Positions 15,996 to 24,025 of a stretch of DNA of 64,000 bases are shown in pieces; the first letter of the stretch is position 1; every line of letters begins with the position of its first letter. Both the position numbers and the translations under genes were made by a program. This DNA is from UBA7672 sp965279085 (GTDB taxonomy: Bacteria > Pseudomonadota > Alphaproteobacteria > Caulobacterales > Hyphomonadaceae): the NCBI GenBank assembly GCA_965279085.1, contig OZ257149.1, forward strand, positions 1,860,001 through 1,924,000. Direction: 5' to 3'. The notes under the pieces are model-generated. The model had not been told where the DNA came from and searched no databases. It saw only the letters and a program-made list of their open reading frames with translations.

Positions 15996-16364
15996 ATGAT
16001 CGCATATTCCACGCTTGGCACGAACGACATGGATCGTTCGATTGCGTTCTACGATGCGGTATTCGGCGCGCTTGGCGGCGTGCGGGAAGTCACGACGGCC
16101 AACTGGACAAGATATGGGCACGCGGGCGAGCGCGCGAAGGTCTGCCTGGCGGCGCCGTTCGACAAGCAGCGCGCGACGTTCGGCAACGGCGCGATGTGGG
16201 CATTCGAGGCGAAGGATCATGCGGCTGTCGATGCGTTCCACGCATCCGCGCTGGCGCTGGGCGGATCGGATGAAGGCGCGCCGGGTATTCGCGAAGGCAC
16301 GCATTACGTCGCCTATGTGCGCGATCCGGACGGCAACAAGCTCTGCGCGTTCGCGCCGAAATAA
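15996..16364 (+). CDS. VOC (glyoxalase/bleomycin-resistance) family protein
   Basis: 122 residues, one VOC domain. It begins MIAYSTLGTNDMDRSIAFYDAVFGALG, the usual first beta-alpha unit, and ends THYVAYVRDPDGNKLCAFAPK, the usual final strand with the conserved DPDGN. VOC proteins bind a metal and act as isomerases, dioxygenases or binding proteins; which of these applies cannot be told from this sequence. The ATG is chosen because an AGGGGGGGG run lies just upstream. It follows the icd terminator and is convergent with the desaturase gene, 3 bp away. Confidence 0.85.
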   Translation: MIAYSTLGTNDMDRSIAFYDAVFGALGGVREVTTANWTRYGHAGERAKVCLAAPFDKQRATFGNGAMWAFEAKDHAAVDAFHASALALGGSDEGAPGIREGTHYVAYVRDPDGNKLCAFAPK

Positions 16365-16367
16365 GCG

Positions 16368-17183
16368 TCAGAGCACCTGCTTCCCGGCGATTTCCGGCGC
16401 CGCGCGGTCCAGCCGACGCGCGAGTTCGCGGAGACGGAAAGTCGGCACGGACGGGAACAGGTGGTGTTCCGCGTGCAGGAACATCGAATAGCTGATCCAG
16501 TTCTTTAGCCAGCCGCGCTGTGTGCGTGCGGGATAGATGTGATCCTCCGTGCCATGATGGACGATCCAGACGGCGAAGAAGGCGGTGAAGCATTCGCCCG
16601 CCGTCATGGCGATGGCGTGATAGAGCAGCGCGGGCCACAGCGTCGCTAACGCCGCGACCCAGACAAGCGCGATGAGTGCGAACTCCGCGACAATCCAGCG
16701 TCGGATATGCACCCCGCCCTGCGCCCAGGCGGCGCGCAGCACATCGATGGGAAAGCGCGGGCCATAGGCGAGGACGCCCCAGAAGGATTTGCGGCCGGCC
16801 TCGCCTTCTATGTCGAACTCGCCGAGGCAATGCTTGTGATGTTCGAGATGCGTGACCTTCACCGCATGCAGCGGCAGCATCATCAGCGGGCTCATGAGCA
16901 TCAGTGCGATGTCGGTCGCCATGCGCGGCAGGCCGAGCGCGTTGTGATAGCCGTTGTGCGCGACGCGCAGCAGCGTGAGGAACAGGAAGAAGGTGCACGG
17001 CAGAGCGAGCAGATAATCGCCGTGCGCAGAGAGCCAGATCGCGCCCGCCAGCCAAGGGACAGGCAACAGAAGCTCGATGACGGTGTCGATGGTGCGGTAA
17101 CGGATCAGGTCGCGCCACTTCACATCGCGGCGCAGCGCCAGCTCGTCGATATGACCAACAACATTCCCGTCGAGTCCCGCCAT
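16368..17183 (-). CDS. Membrane fatty-acid desaturase family protein
   Basis: 271 residues with four or more transmembrane helices. The three histidine boxes of the diiron desaturase/hydroxylase family are present: HNGYH (HxxxH), HLEHHKH (HxxHH) and HAEHHLFPSVP (HxxHH). The last is very typical of acyl-lipid desaturases. It should desaturate membrane acyl chains or a related lipid using O2; a carotenoid-modifying role is possible, but no carotenoid genes are nearby. GAGG six bases before the ATG supports the start. Confidence 0.88.
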   Translation of the reverse strand: MAGLDGNVVGHIDELALRRDVKWRDLIRYRTIDTVIELLLPVPWLAGAIWLSAHGDYLLALPCTFFLFLTLLRVAHNGYHNALGLPRMATDIALMLMSPLMMLPLHAVKVTHLEHHKHCLGEFDIEGEAGRKSFWGVLAYGPRFPIDVLRAAWAQGGVHIRRWIVAEFALIALVWVAALATLWPALLYHAIAMTAGECFTAFFAVWIVHHGTEDHIYPARTQRGWLKNWISYSMFLHAEHHLFPSVPTFRLRELARRLDRAAPEIAGKQVL

Positions 17184-17333
17184 GGCGGCCTCATCCCCTG
17201 CGCTGTGACAGGCGTCCTTGGAAAATATGTAGGCAGCGATTGCGGCTTTACGCTGCGGCGAAATCGCTAGGCGGTGTCCAGGAAACTCCGGGCACGGATT
17301 GACTCAAACGCCAGCGCAACGAAAATTTGCACC

Positions 17334-18191
17334 ATGAACCCCGTAACTCGTCGTATCCGGGTGGCGTGCTCGCGCTGCAATCATGAAGCGGTGCGCACGC
17401 TGAAGGCTGGGGACGACCGGACGCTCGACGTCCTGAATCGCTCACTGCGCTGCGGGCAGTGCGGTGCGCGCGCGTCGTCTAGGTCTGTTATCGTCTCGCT
17501 GGTGTCGGAATCCGCTGGCCCGCGCGTGAGACCGCAACAGACGGACGATGGCCCGACGACTGATGCGCCTGAATCATCAAGCCGGCGCCGGCGCGCTCCA
17601 CCCAGGCTCGGACGCGTGCGCGTGACATGCGGGAATTGCGGTGAAACGGGCAAGCTTCGCCCGGCAGCGGGGGAGACCCTTGCATCGCTGCGCGAGACAC
17701 TTGTCTGCTATCGATGCGGAATTCTCGATGCGAAGGTCGAGCGGTGGGATGATGTGCGTCCTGAGAGCGGCATTCTGCAGAGCGCAGCTGCCGTCCTGAT
17801 CGGCACGATTGCGGCGCTCGTGGTGATTGGCGGCGTCTACCTTGTCGTGAAGGTTGGACGCGATCTTCCAGCTGTTCTGCTGGTATGCGCGGTGGGCCTG
17901 TTGGTGTGCTTTGCGCTCTACACGCTGTTCAGGTCTATCTCCGAGCAGGCTGATTGGGGCGCCGTACTGGTTGTCTCCGGAGGCGCGGTGGCGAGCGCGG
18001 CGCTGCTTGTCGCAATCTCCATTCCGCTAGGAATAGTAGGGCGACTGTTTGTCGATGCGTTTGTACATGAATACGCCGACAGCGTCCGCAATTCACCGCG
18101 AGGCGGATATTACGAGCGCGAACATGCCGCGACTTCGTCGACGCGGTTCGAGAACGTCTACGAACGCCCGGAAGATCGCGAGAAGAAGTAG
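17334..18191 (+). CDS. Membrane protein with two N-terminal zinc-ribbon CxxC pairs
   Basis: 285 residues from the ATG at 17334; a GTG at 17274 would add 20 residues. Two similar zinc-ribbon units are visible: CSRCNHEAVRTLKAGDDRTLDVLNRSLRCGQCG and, about 90 residues later, CGNCGETGKLRPAAGETLASLRETLVCYRCG. They look like an internal duplication. Three hydrophobic helices follow (about residues 150-250), then a charged C-terminal tail. No family is recognised. The duplicated ribbons joined to a membrane anchor suggest a protein- or nucleic-acid-binding membrane factor, but this is inference. Confidence 0.72.
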   Translation: MNPVTRRIRVACSRCNHEAVRTLKAGDDRTLDVLNRSLRCGQCGARASSRSVIVSLVSESAGPRVRPQQTDDGPTTDAPESSSRRRRAPPRLGRVRVTCGNCGETGKLRPAAGETLASLRETLVCYRCGILDAKVERWDDVRPESGILQSAAAVLIGTIAALVVIGGVYLVVKVGRDLPAVLLVCAVGLLVCFALYTLFRSISEQADWGAVLVVSGGAVASAALLVAISIPLGIVGRLFVDAFVHEYADSVRNSPRGGYYEREHAATSSTRFENVYERPEDREKK

Positions 18192-18194
18192 CGG

Positions 18195-20888
18195 CTAACC
18201 CGCGAGCGCGGCTTTCACGGCGGCGATGGCGTCGTTGGCTTTGGCGCCGTCGGGGCCGCCGCCCTGGGCCATGTCGGGGCGGCCGCCGCCCTTGGCGCCG
18301 CCGACGGCTTGCACCGCTTTCGTGACGAGGTCGCCGGCGGGGAAGCGTTTCGTCAGGTCGTCGGTGACGCCGACGACGACGGTGGCCTTGCCTTCTGCAG
18401 TCGCGACGAACACGACGACGCCGGAGCCGATGGACTTCTTGGCTTCATCCGCGAGGCCCTTGAGATCCTTAGCAGGAACATCGACGACCTTGCCGATGAA
18501 CTTGACGCCGTTGACCTCTTCGGGACCGGAGGCGGCGCCGCCGCCGCCCCCAGTACTGTTCAGGGCGAGCTTCTTGCGGGCGTCGGCAAGTTCGGCTTCG
18601 AGCTTCTTGCGTTGCTCGACGAGCTGCGCGACGCGCGCGGGCGCATCGGCGATCGGGGCCTTGAACTGGTCCGCGATTTCGCGGGCGATGGCGCCGCGCG
18701 ATTTCAGGAAGTCGAGCGCGGCGGCGCCCGTGACGCCTTCGATGCGGCGGACGCCTTGCGCCACGCCGCCTTCAGAGGTGATCACGAACACGGCGATGTC
18801 GCCGGTGCGGGCGACGTGCGTGCCGCCGCAGAGTTCGACCGAGTAAGGCGCGTTGGCTTCGGACACGGAATTGCCGAGGCGCAGGACGCGGACTTCGTCG
18901 CCGTACTTTTCACCGAAGAGAGCCATCGCCCCGGCCTCGATCGCCTTGTCGGGCGCCATGACGCGGATTTCCGCGGACGCGTTCTGGCGGATGACGGCGT
19001 TGACCTCGGCCTCGACGGCCTCGATCTCGTCGCGTGTCATCGGCTGGGTGTGCGAGAAGTCGAAACGGAAATAGTCGGCCTCGACCAGCGAGCCCTTCTG
19101 CGTGACATGCTTGCCGAGCTTGTTGCGCAGCGCGGCGTGCAGCAGGTGAGTGGCCGAATGGTTGGCGCGGATTTTCGCTCGGCGCACGCGGTCGATCTTC
19201 ATCTCCGCGAGGTCGCCGGCCTTTGCCGAGCCGGAGAGCATTTCCCCGACATGAGCGAAGACGTCGCTGGCGCGTTTCTGCACGTCGTCGACGCGGAAGC
19301 GGCCGCCGCCGGGGAAGAAGATCTCGCCCCTGTCGCCCGCCTGGCCGCCGGATTCCGCATAGAAGGGCGAGCGGTCGAACACGAGTTCGGCCTTGTCGCC
19401 GGTCTTGATCTCCTTCACCTGCGCGCCGCCGACGAGGGCGGTCTTGAGGTGGCCGGACGTTTCCTCGAACTCGTAGCCCTGGAAGCTGGTGGCGCCGGAG
19501 GCATCGCGCACCGAATGCCAGACGGCGTCGGAGCCATCGCCCGATGTGAACTTGGAGTTTTCCTGGCTGCGCGTGCGCTGTTCTTCCATCGACGCGTTGA
19601 AGCTCGCCTCGTCGACCGTCATCTCGCGCGAGCGCAGCACGTCCTGCGTCAGGTCGAGCGGGAAGCCGAACGTGTCATAGAGCTTGAATGCGACTTCGCC
19701 CGCGAGCACGCCGCCCTTGCCGAGCGTCGCGGTTGCCTCGTCCAGCAGCGCGAGGCCGCGGCCGAGCGTGCGCTGGAAGCTCTGCTCTTCCTGCTGGAAC
19801 GCGCTTTCGATCGCGGGACGGGCGCGGACGAGATCGGGATAGGCATCGCCCATCTCGTTCGCCAGTGCGCCGACGAGATTGAACATGTTCGGCTCGCGCG
19901 TGCTGAGGATGTGCGCGTGGCGCATGGCGCGGCGCATGATGCGGCGGAGCACATAGCCCCTGCCCTCGTTCGACGGCGAGACGCCATCGGCGATTAGGAA
20001 GCAGGCGGAGCGCAGGTGATCTGCGATGACGCGGAAGGAGGCGGTCTGTTCGCCTTGCGCCTTCACCTTGTAGAGTTCTTCGCCCGCGTTGATGAGATTG
20101 ACGAACAGGTCGGTCTCGAACACCGAGTCCACGCCCTGCATGATCGCGGAGATGCGCTCGAGGCCCATGCCCGTGTCGATCGACGGCTTGGGCAGCGAAA
20201 TGCGCGGGCGGCCATCGTTGAACTGCTCGTACTGCATGAAGACGAGGTTCCAGAATTCCAGGAACCGGTCGCCATCCTGTTCGGCCGAGCCGGGCGGGCC
20301 GCCCCAGATATGGTCGCCGCGATCGATGAAGATTTCCGAGCACGGGCCGCAGGGGCCCGTGTCGCCCATCATCCAGAAATTGTCGTTGGTCGGGATGCGG
20401 ATGATCCGCGATTCCGGCAGGCCGGCGATCTTCTTCCAGAGACCATGCGCCTCGTCATCGTCGTGATAGACGGTGACCAGCAGCTTGTCCTTCGGCAGGC
20501 CGAAGTCGCGCGTGACCAGCGTCCACGCGTGCTCGATCGCCTGCTCCTTGAAGTAATCGCCGAACGAGAAGTTGCCGAGCATCTCGAAGAAGGTGAGGTG
20601 GCGGGCGGTGTAGCCGACATTGTCGAGGTCGTTGTGCTTGCCGCCGGCGCGGACGCATTTCTGCGAAGTTGCTGCTCTCGGAGCAAAAGGTTTCTCGACG
20701 CCGGTGAAGATGTTCTTGAACTGCACCATGCCTGCATTGGTGAACAGCAGGGTGTTGTCGCCCTGCGGAACCAGCGAGGACGACGGCTTCACGGCGTGGC
20801 CGGCCTTGGCGAAATAATCGAGGAAGGCCGCGCGGATGGCGTTCACGCTCGAGGGTTTCGAGGGCGAAGGCGAGCTTTTGGACGTCAT
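18195..20888 (-). CDS. alaS: Alanine--tRNA ligase
   Basis: 897 residues, full length. The class II catalytic core opens with IRAAFLDYFAKAGHAVKPSSSLVPQGDNTLLFTNAGMVQFKNIF and contains GDTGPCGPCSEIF and the ALRK-type RDFG segments. The editing domain has the zinc motif HSATHLLHAAL and CGGTHVARTGDI, so mischarged tRNA clearing should be intact. The C-terminal C-Ala domain carries a Gly/Ala-rich stretch (NSTGGGGGAASG; GGAKGGGRPDMAQGGG). AGGAG seven bases before the ATG fixes the start. It is downstream of recA on the same strand, separated by a structured 387-bp spacer with its own candidate promoter. Confidence 0.97.
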   Translation of the reverse strand: MTSKSSPSPSKPSSVNAIRAAFLDYFAKAGHAVKPSSSLVPQGDNTLLFTNAGMVQFKNIFTGVEKPFAPRAATSQKCVRAGGKHNDLDNVGYTARHLTFFEMLGNFSFGDYFKEQAIEHAWTLVTRDFGLPKDKLLVTVYHDDDEAHGLWKKIAGLPESRIIRIPTNDNFWMMGDTGPCGPCSEIFIDRGDHIWGGPPGSAEQDGDRFLEFWNLVFMQYEQFNDGRPRISLPKPSIDTGMGLERISAIMQGVDSVFETDLFVNLINAGEELYKVKAQGEQTASFRVIADHLRSACFLIADGVSPSNEGRGYVLRRIMRRAMRHAHILSTREPNMFNLVGALANEMGDAYPDLVRARPAIESAFQQEEQSFQRTLGRGLALLDEATATLGKGGVLAGEVAFKLYDTFGFPLDLTQDVLRSREMTVDEASFNASMEEQRTRSQENSKFTSGDGSDAVWHSVRDASGATSFQGYEFEETSGHLKTALVGGAQVKEIKTGDKAELVFDRSPFYAESGGQAGDRGEIFFPGGGRFRVDDVQKRASDVFAHVGEMLSGSAKAGDLAEMKIDRVRRAKIRANHSATHLLHAALRNKLGKHVTQKGSLVEADYFRFDFSHTQPMTRDEIEAVEAEVNAVIRQNASAEIRVMAPDKAIEAGAMALFGEKYGDEVRVLRLGNSVSEANAPYSVELCGGTHVARTGDIAVFVITSEGGVAQGVRRIEGVTGAAALDFLKSRGAIAREIADQFKAPIADAPARVAQLVEQRKKLEAELADARKKLALNSTGGGGGAASGPEEVNGVKFIGKVVDVPAKDLKGLADEAKKSIGSGVVVFVATAEGKATVVVGVTDDLTKRFPAGDLVTKAVQAVGGAKGGGRPDMAQGGGPDGAKANDAIAAVKAALAG

Positions 20889-21006
20889 CGGCAGGCTCCT
20901 GGGGTCATGAAGACCGGTCCGCCAAACGAGGCGGCCGATTTCCCCACGACCGGTTAGTTAGGATCCCGCCACCAGCCATCCCAGCCCGGGGCGCGGACCA
21001 AGGGGC

Positions 21007-21035
21007 GGTATAAGGCTCACCCCCGCCACAGGCAA
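21007..21035 (-). promoter_or_regulatory. Candidate alaS promoter
   Basis: On the minus strand TTGCCT (21030-21035) and TATACC (21007-21012) are exactly 17 nt apart, about 120 nt upstream of alaS. Both hexamers are good matches to the housekeeping consensus. It implies alaS can be transcribed independently of recA. Confidence 0.5.
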
Positions 21036-21071
21036 CGCTGGGACAGCCTGGGGGCGAGGAAGGCGGCCGCG

Positions 21072-21153
21072 AAATTCGCCGCCGGATTCACCGGGAAATC
21101 CGGATGAAAATTCGCCGCCGGATTCGGAGTGAATTCGCCGAATCGCCGGATTC
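21072..21153. repeat. Short tandem repeats in the recA-alaS spacer
   Basis: An 18-bp word beginning AAATTCGCCGCC occurs exactly at 21072-21089 and 21108-21125 (36-bp period). A third, altered copy (AATTCGCCG plus a 5-bp insertion, then CCGGATTC) is at 21132-21153. The array lies in the non-coding spacer between recA and alaS (20889-21275), where no gene is credible. Confidence 0.6.
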
Positions 21154-21182
21154 GGCCGAAATCGGCGCCGCAACGCAGAAGA

Positions 21183-21256
21183 CGCCGGTCGATCCGACCG
21201 GCGCCTCCCTGCACTGCCATGTGCCTGCCCTGAGCCGGCTGCGAACCCGGCTCAGG
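21183..21256 (-). terminator. Two perfect hairpins downstream of recA
   Basis: Hairpin A pairs 21229-21238 with 21247-21256 (10 bp, CCTGAGCCGG arm, 8-nt loop), 20 bp after the recA stop. Hairpin B pairs 21183-21190 with 21196-21203 (8 bp, CGCCGGTC arm, 5-nt loop). Neither has a T-run on the minus strand, so they are weak as intrinsic terminators and could instead protect the recA mRNA 3' end. Confidence 0.5.
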
Positions 21257-21275
21257 AAATCGTCCGGGCGAGCGC

Positions 21276-22418
21276 CTAGCTGCCCTTTTTCGCCTTGGGC
21301 GCGGGTGTCTCGCCGCTGCCGTCGTCATCGCCATCGCTGTTGTCGTCGCCCGGTTCGAGCGCGAGCAGGTTTTCGGAGATGATCCCGGCGTTCTTGCGGA
21401 TCGCGTCCTCGATCTCCGCGGCGGTCGCGGGATTGTCCTTGAGGAATTTCCGGGCGTTTTCACGGCCCTGGCCGATCCGCTGCGATCCGTAGGAGAACCA
21501 CGAGCCCGACTTCTCGATCACATTGGCCTTCACGCCGAGATCGATCAGCTCGCCCGTCTTGGAGATGCCCTCACCGTAGATGATGTCGAACTCGACCTGC
21601 CGGAACGGCGGGGCGACCTTGTTCTTGACCACTTTCACGCGGGTCTGGTTGCCGATGACCTCGTCGCGCTCCTTGATCTGGCCGATGCGGCGGATGTCGA
21701 GGCGGACGGAAGCGTAGAATTTCAGGGCGTTGCCACCCGTGGTGGTTTCGGGCGAGCCATACATCACGCCGATCTTCATGCGGATCTGGTTGATGAAGAT
21801 CACCATGGTCTTCGACTTGGAGACCGAGGCCGTGATCTTGCGCAGCGCCTGCGACATCAGGCGGGCCTGAAGGCCCGGCAGGCTATCGCCCATCTCGCCT
21901 TCGAGTTCGGCGCGCGGCGTCAGGGCCGCAACCGAGTCGATGACCAGCACGTCGATCGCGCCCGAGCGGACCAGCGTATCGGCGATTTCGAGGGCCTGTT
22001 CGCCCGTGTCCGGCTGCGAGACCAGCAGGTCGTCGAGGTCGACGCCCAGCTTGCCGGCGTAGATCGGGTCGAGCGCGTGTTCGGCGTCGATGAAGGCGCC
22101 AACGCCGCCATTCTTCTGGGCTTCGGCCAGAACATGCAGGGCGAGAGTCGTCTTGCCTGAGCTTTCCGGCCCGTAGATTTCGACGATCCGGCCGCGCGGC
22201 AGGCCGCCAATGCCAAGCGCCACGTCGAGGCTGAGCGAGCCGGTCGACAGGGCTTCGATGTCCATGGCGGTATTCTTGCCAAGGCGCATGATCGAGCCCT
22301 TGCCGAAATTGCGCTCGATCTGGCCGAGGGCCGTTTCCAGCGCCTTTGACTTGTCCATGCCCTTGTCTTCCACCAGCTTCAGAGCGGCGCCCGCCATGTT
22401 CATCTCCACATCTGCCAT
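21276..22418 (-). CDS. recA: Recombinase RecA
   Basis: 380 residues from ATG 22418 (MADVEMNMAGAAL). RecA hallmarks are clear: MDKSKALETALGQIERNFGKGSIMRLG, Walker A GPESSGKTT, Walker B-like VLVIDSVAALTPRAEL, the L2 loop region INQIRMKIGVMYGSPETTTGGNALKFYASVRLDIRR and an acidic C-terminal tail (LEPGDDNSDGDDDG) that moderates DNA binding. It drives homologous recombination and LexA self-cleavage in the SOS response. The in-frame ATG six codons later (MAGAALKL) has GGAG seven bases upstream and is a real alternative start. An SOS-box-like site and a hairpin lie in the leader. Confidence 0.98.
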   Translation of the reverse strand: MADVEMNMAGAALKLVEDKGMDKSKALETALGQIERNFGKGSIMRLGKNTAMDIEALSTGSLSLDVALGIGGLPRGRIVEIYGPESSGKTTLALHVLAEAQKNGGVGAFIDAEHALDPIYAGKLGVDLDDLLVSQPDTGEQALEIADTLVRSGAIDVLVIDSVAALTPRAELEGEMGDSLPGLQARLMSQALRKITASVSKSKTMVIFINQIRMKIGVMYGSPETTTGGNALKFYASVRLDIRRIGQIKERDEVIGNQTRVKVVKNKVAPPFRQVEFDIIYGEGISKTGELIDLGVKANVIEKSGSWFSYGSQRIGQGRENARKFLKDNPATAAEIEDAIRKNAGIISENLLALEPGDDNSDGDDDGSGETPAPKAKKGS

Positions 22419-22427
22419 GCTGGCCCT

Positions 22428-22445
22428 GGGTGGGCAAACCCACCC
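22428..22445 (-). other. Hairpin at the recA ribosome-binding region
   Basis: GGGTGGG (22428-22434) and CCCACCC (22439-22445) form a perfect 7-bp stem with a 4-nt loop, ending 9 bp before the recA ATG. It could limit initiation at that ATG and favour the internal start. Confidence 0.5.
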
Positions 22446-22471
22446 GATTCCCAGCCCGTGTTGCGTTCTAT

Positions 22472-22494
22472 GTACTACAAATGTTCTCGTGAAC
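22472..22494 (-). promoter_or_regulatory. SOS-box-like site upstream of recA
   Basis: GTAC-N7-GTTC (22472-22486) matches the alphaproteobacterial LexA site GTTC-N7-GTTC except for one base. It overlaps a perfect dyad GTTC-TCGT-GAAC (22483-22494). On the minus strand a TTGTTC/TACATA hexamer pair with 16-nt spacing covers the same bases, so a repressor here would block the promoter. Confidence 0.5.
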
Positions 22495-22619
22495 AAAGCA
22501 TGAAAACAGCCGCCCGCTGAACTATTTCAGAAGGCCCAATCCGTGGGGTCCGCACCCAGACGGAGCCACTAGGGCTGGAAGCACATGAAACCCGCCGGGA
22601 ATCGCGGCCTGATCGGCGG

Positions 22620-23021
22620 ATGAGCCGGATCAACATCGCCGCCGCCCTGCTGACCCGCACTGACGGGCGGACACTGCTTGTCCGCAAGCACGACACGCGC
22701 GCGTTCATGCAGCCGGGCGGGAAGATCGATGTCGGCGAAACGCCGCTGGAGGCGCTGGTGCGCGAGTTGCGGGAGGAGCTTGGCGTTTCGATCGATACGG
22801 CAAGCGCAACCTGGCTCGGCCGATTCGAGGCACCGGCGGCCAATGAGCCGGATTCGATGGTGGTCGCGGAAATCTACCGCGTCGCCATTGATGCAGACGT
22901 CACGCCGGCGACGGAGATCGCGGAAGCGGTGTGGGTCGATGGCGATGCGGCGAGCGGCCTTGCCCTCGCCCCGCTGACGCGGGATTTCGTGCTGCCACTC
23001 CTGGCGCAAGGCGAGCGCTGA
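22620..23021 (+). CDS. NUDIX hydrolase
   Basis: 133 residues, a single NUDIX domain. The Nudix box is complete (GGKIDVGETPLEALVRELREELGV; consensus Gx5Ex7REUxEExGU), so an active, metal-dependent pyrophosphohydrolase is expected. The N-terminal strand (NIAAALLTRTDGRTLLVRKHDTRAFMQPGG) resembles MutT-type or ADP-ribose-type enzymes, but the substrate cannot be assigned. It is convergent with the next gene and stands alone. Confidence 0.9.
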   Translation: MSRINIAAALLTRTDGRTLLVRKHDTRAFMQPGGKIDVGETPLEALVRELREELGVSIDTASATWLGRFEAPAANEPDSMVVAEIYRVAIDADVTPATEIAEAVWVDGDAASGLALAPLTRDFVLPLLAQGER

Positions 23022-23024
23022 ACG

Positions 23025-23969
23025 CTATCGGCGCTTCGCCTCCTGTGTCCGCCCGCCCGCGAGCATGCCGGTCATCGAATAGTTGCCTTCGTGGCAGGCG
23101 TATTCGAGCACCTGATTTTGCGTCGCAGAGAACAGCATCTCCACGGTCCATGCCTGCGAGAAGACGGACGGATCCTCGATCGTGTAGCGATAAAGAATCT
23201 CGCCGCTGGAGATGCGCGTGAAGCGTTCGGTGACGCGTGCGTGCTCAGAAACGAGGATGGGGGACGACGGCTTGAAGGCGTCGCCGGGCATGAAGTTGAG
23301 CGTCTCGACGACCAGCGTGTCGCCTTCCCAGCGCCCGATGGAATCGCCCATCCAGCGTTTCATCCCTGCAGGCAGGCGTTCATCGCCGATGCGGATGATG
23401 CGGACCTCGCGGTTCTGCTCCATCGACAGCACCAGGTATCCGGGCGTCTGCACGATCTGATAGTTCGTGTTGTAACGCGACACAAAAAGCGGCGCGCCCG
23501 AGGAGCCGCTGCCGCCGGCGAGGCAGCGTTCGGTCGCGGGCCGCGCTTCCGGGCCGTCGAACGCCGTCATGACCTCGCCCTGCAGCTTCTTCAGCTGGGC
23601 GCGGCCGGCTTCGCTGTAGGGCATCTTGCCGTCGCGCGGATCGACGATCAGCGAGGTGCGGAACTCGCCGCCGATGCGCGTCATGTGCTCGCTGAATTCC
23701 CACCATTCGGATGTGCGCGCGCCGACGCCGTCGCTGGTGTCGGACTGGAAGACTTCGGGAAAAGACGCGGCGAAGGCTTTCGCCTTCTCTTCCGTCGTGG
23801 TGAGGCCGTCGAATACGGCAGGCCGTTCCAGCGGCGTCGCAGTCTGCGTCGACCACAGGCCTTCGAGGCTGGGCACGCCGAAGGATGTGCGCGGGACATT
23901 ACCCTCCTGCGCAACGGCAGGCGCGGTCAGCGTCATGGATGCCGCGATACTGAATGCCCTCGTCCACAT
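23025..23969 (-). CDS. Secreted protein of unknown function (family shared with the gene at 48840-49856)
   Basis: 314 residues from the ATG at 23969; longer in-frame starts would overlap the upstream gene. A signal peptide ends at APAVAQEG. Conserved blocks shared with the paralogue at 48840 are FRTSLIVDPRDGKMPYSEAGR, RCLAGGSGSSGAP, NYQIVQTPGYLVLSMEQNREVRII, RWMGDSIGRWEGDTLVVETLNF, VTERFTRISSGEILYRYTIEDPSVFSQAWTVEM and LEYACHEGNYSMTGMLAG. The pattern of GRWEGDTLVVET and EYACHEGNY is seen in large groups of uncharacterised secreted proteins. The role is unknown; a periplasmic beta-rich binding protein or enzyme is possible. Confidence 0.8.
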   Translation of the reverse strand: MWTRAFSIAASMTLTAPAVAQEGNVPRTSFGVPSLEGLWSTQTATPLERPAVFDGLTTTEEKAKAFAASFPEVFQSDTSDGVGARTSEWWEFSEHMTRIGGEFRTSLIVDPRDGKMPYSEAGRAQLKKLQGEVMTAFDGPEARPATERCLAGGSGSSGAPLFVSRYNTNYQIVQTPGYLVLSMEQNREVRIIRIGDERLPAGMKRWMGDSIGRWEGDTLVVETLNFMPGDAFKPSSPILVSEHARVTERFTRISSGEILYRYTIEDPSVFSQAWTVEMLFSATQNQVLEYACHEGNYSMTGMLAGGRTQEAKRR

Positions 23970-24025
23970 GGCGTGGACGCTAGCACGCGCGCAGGCGACG
24001 CCAATGCTGTGTTTCGGCTTGACCG

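Noticed and set aside
14485..16005. Minus-strand 506-codon frame across icd
   Set aside because: Shadow of icd; it has no recognisable domain and would cover the icd promoter and terminator.
18309..19997. Long plus-strand frame opposite alaS
   Set aside because: Antisense artefact of a GC-rich housekeeping gene.
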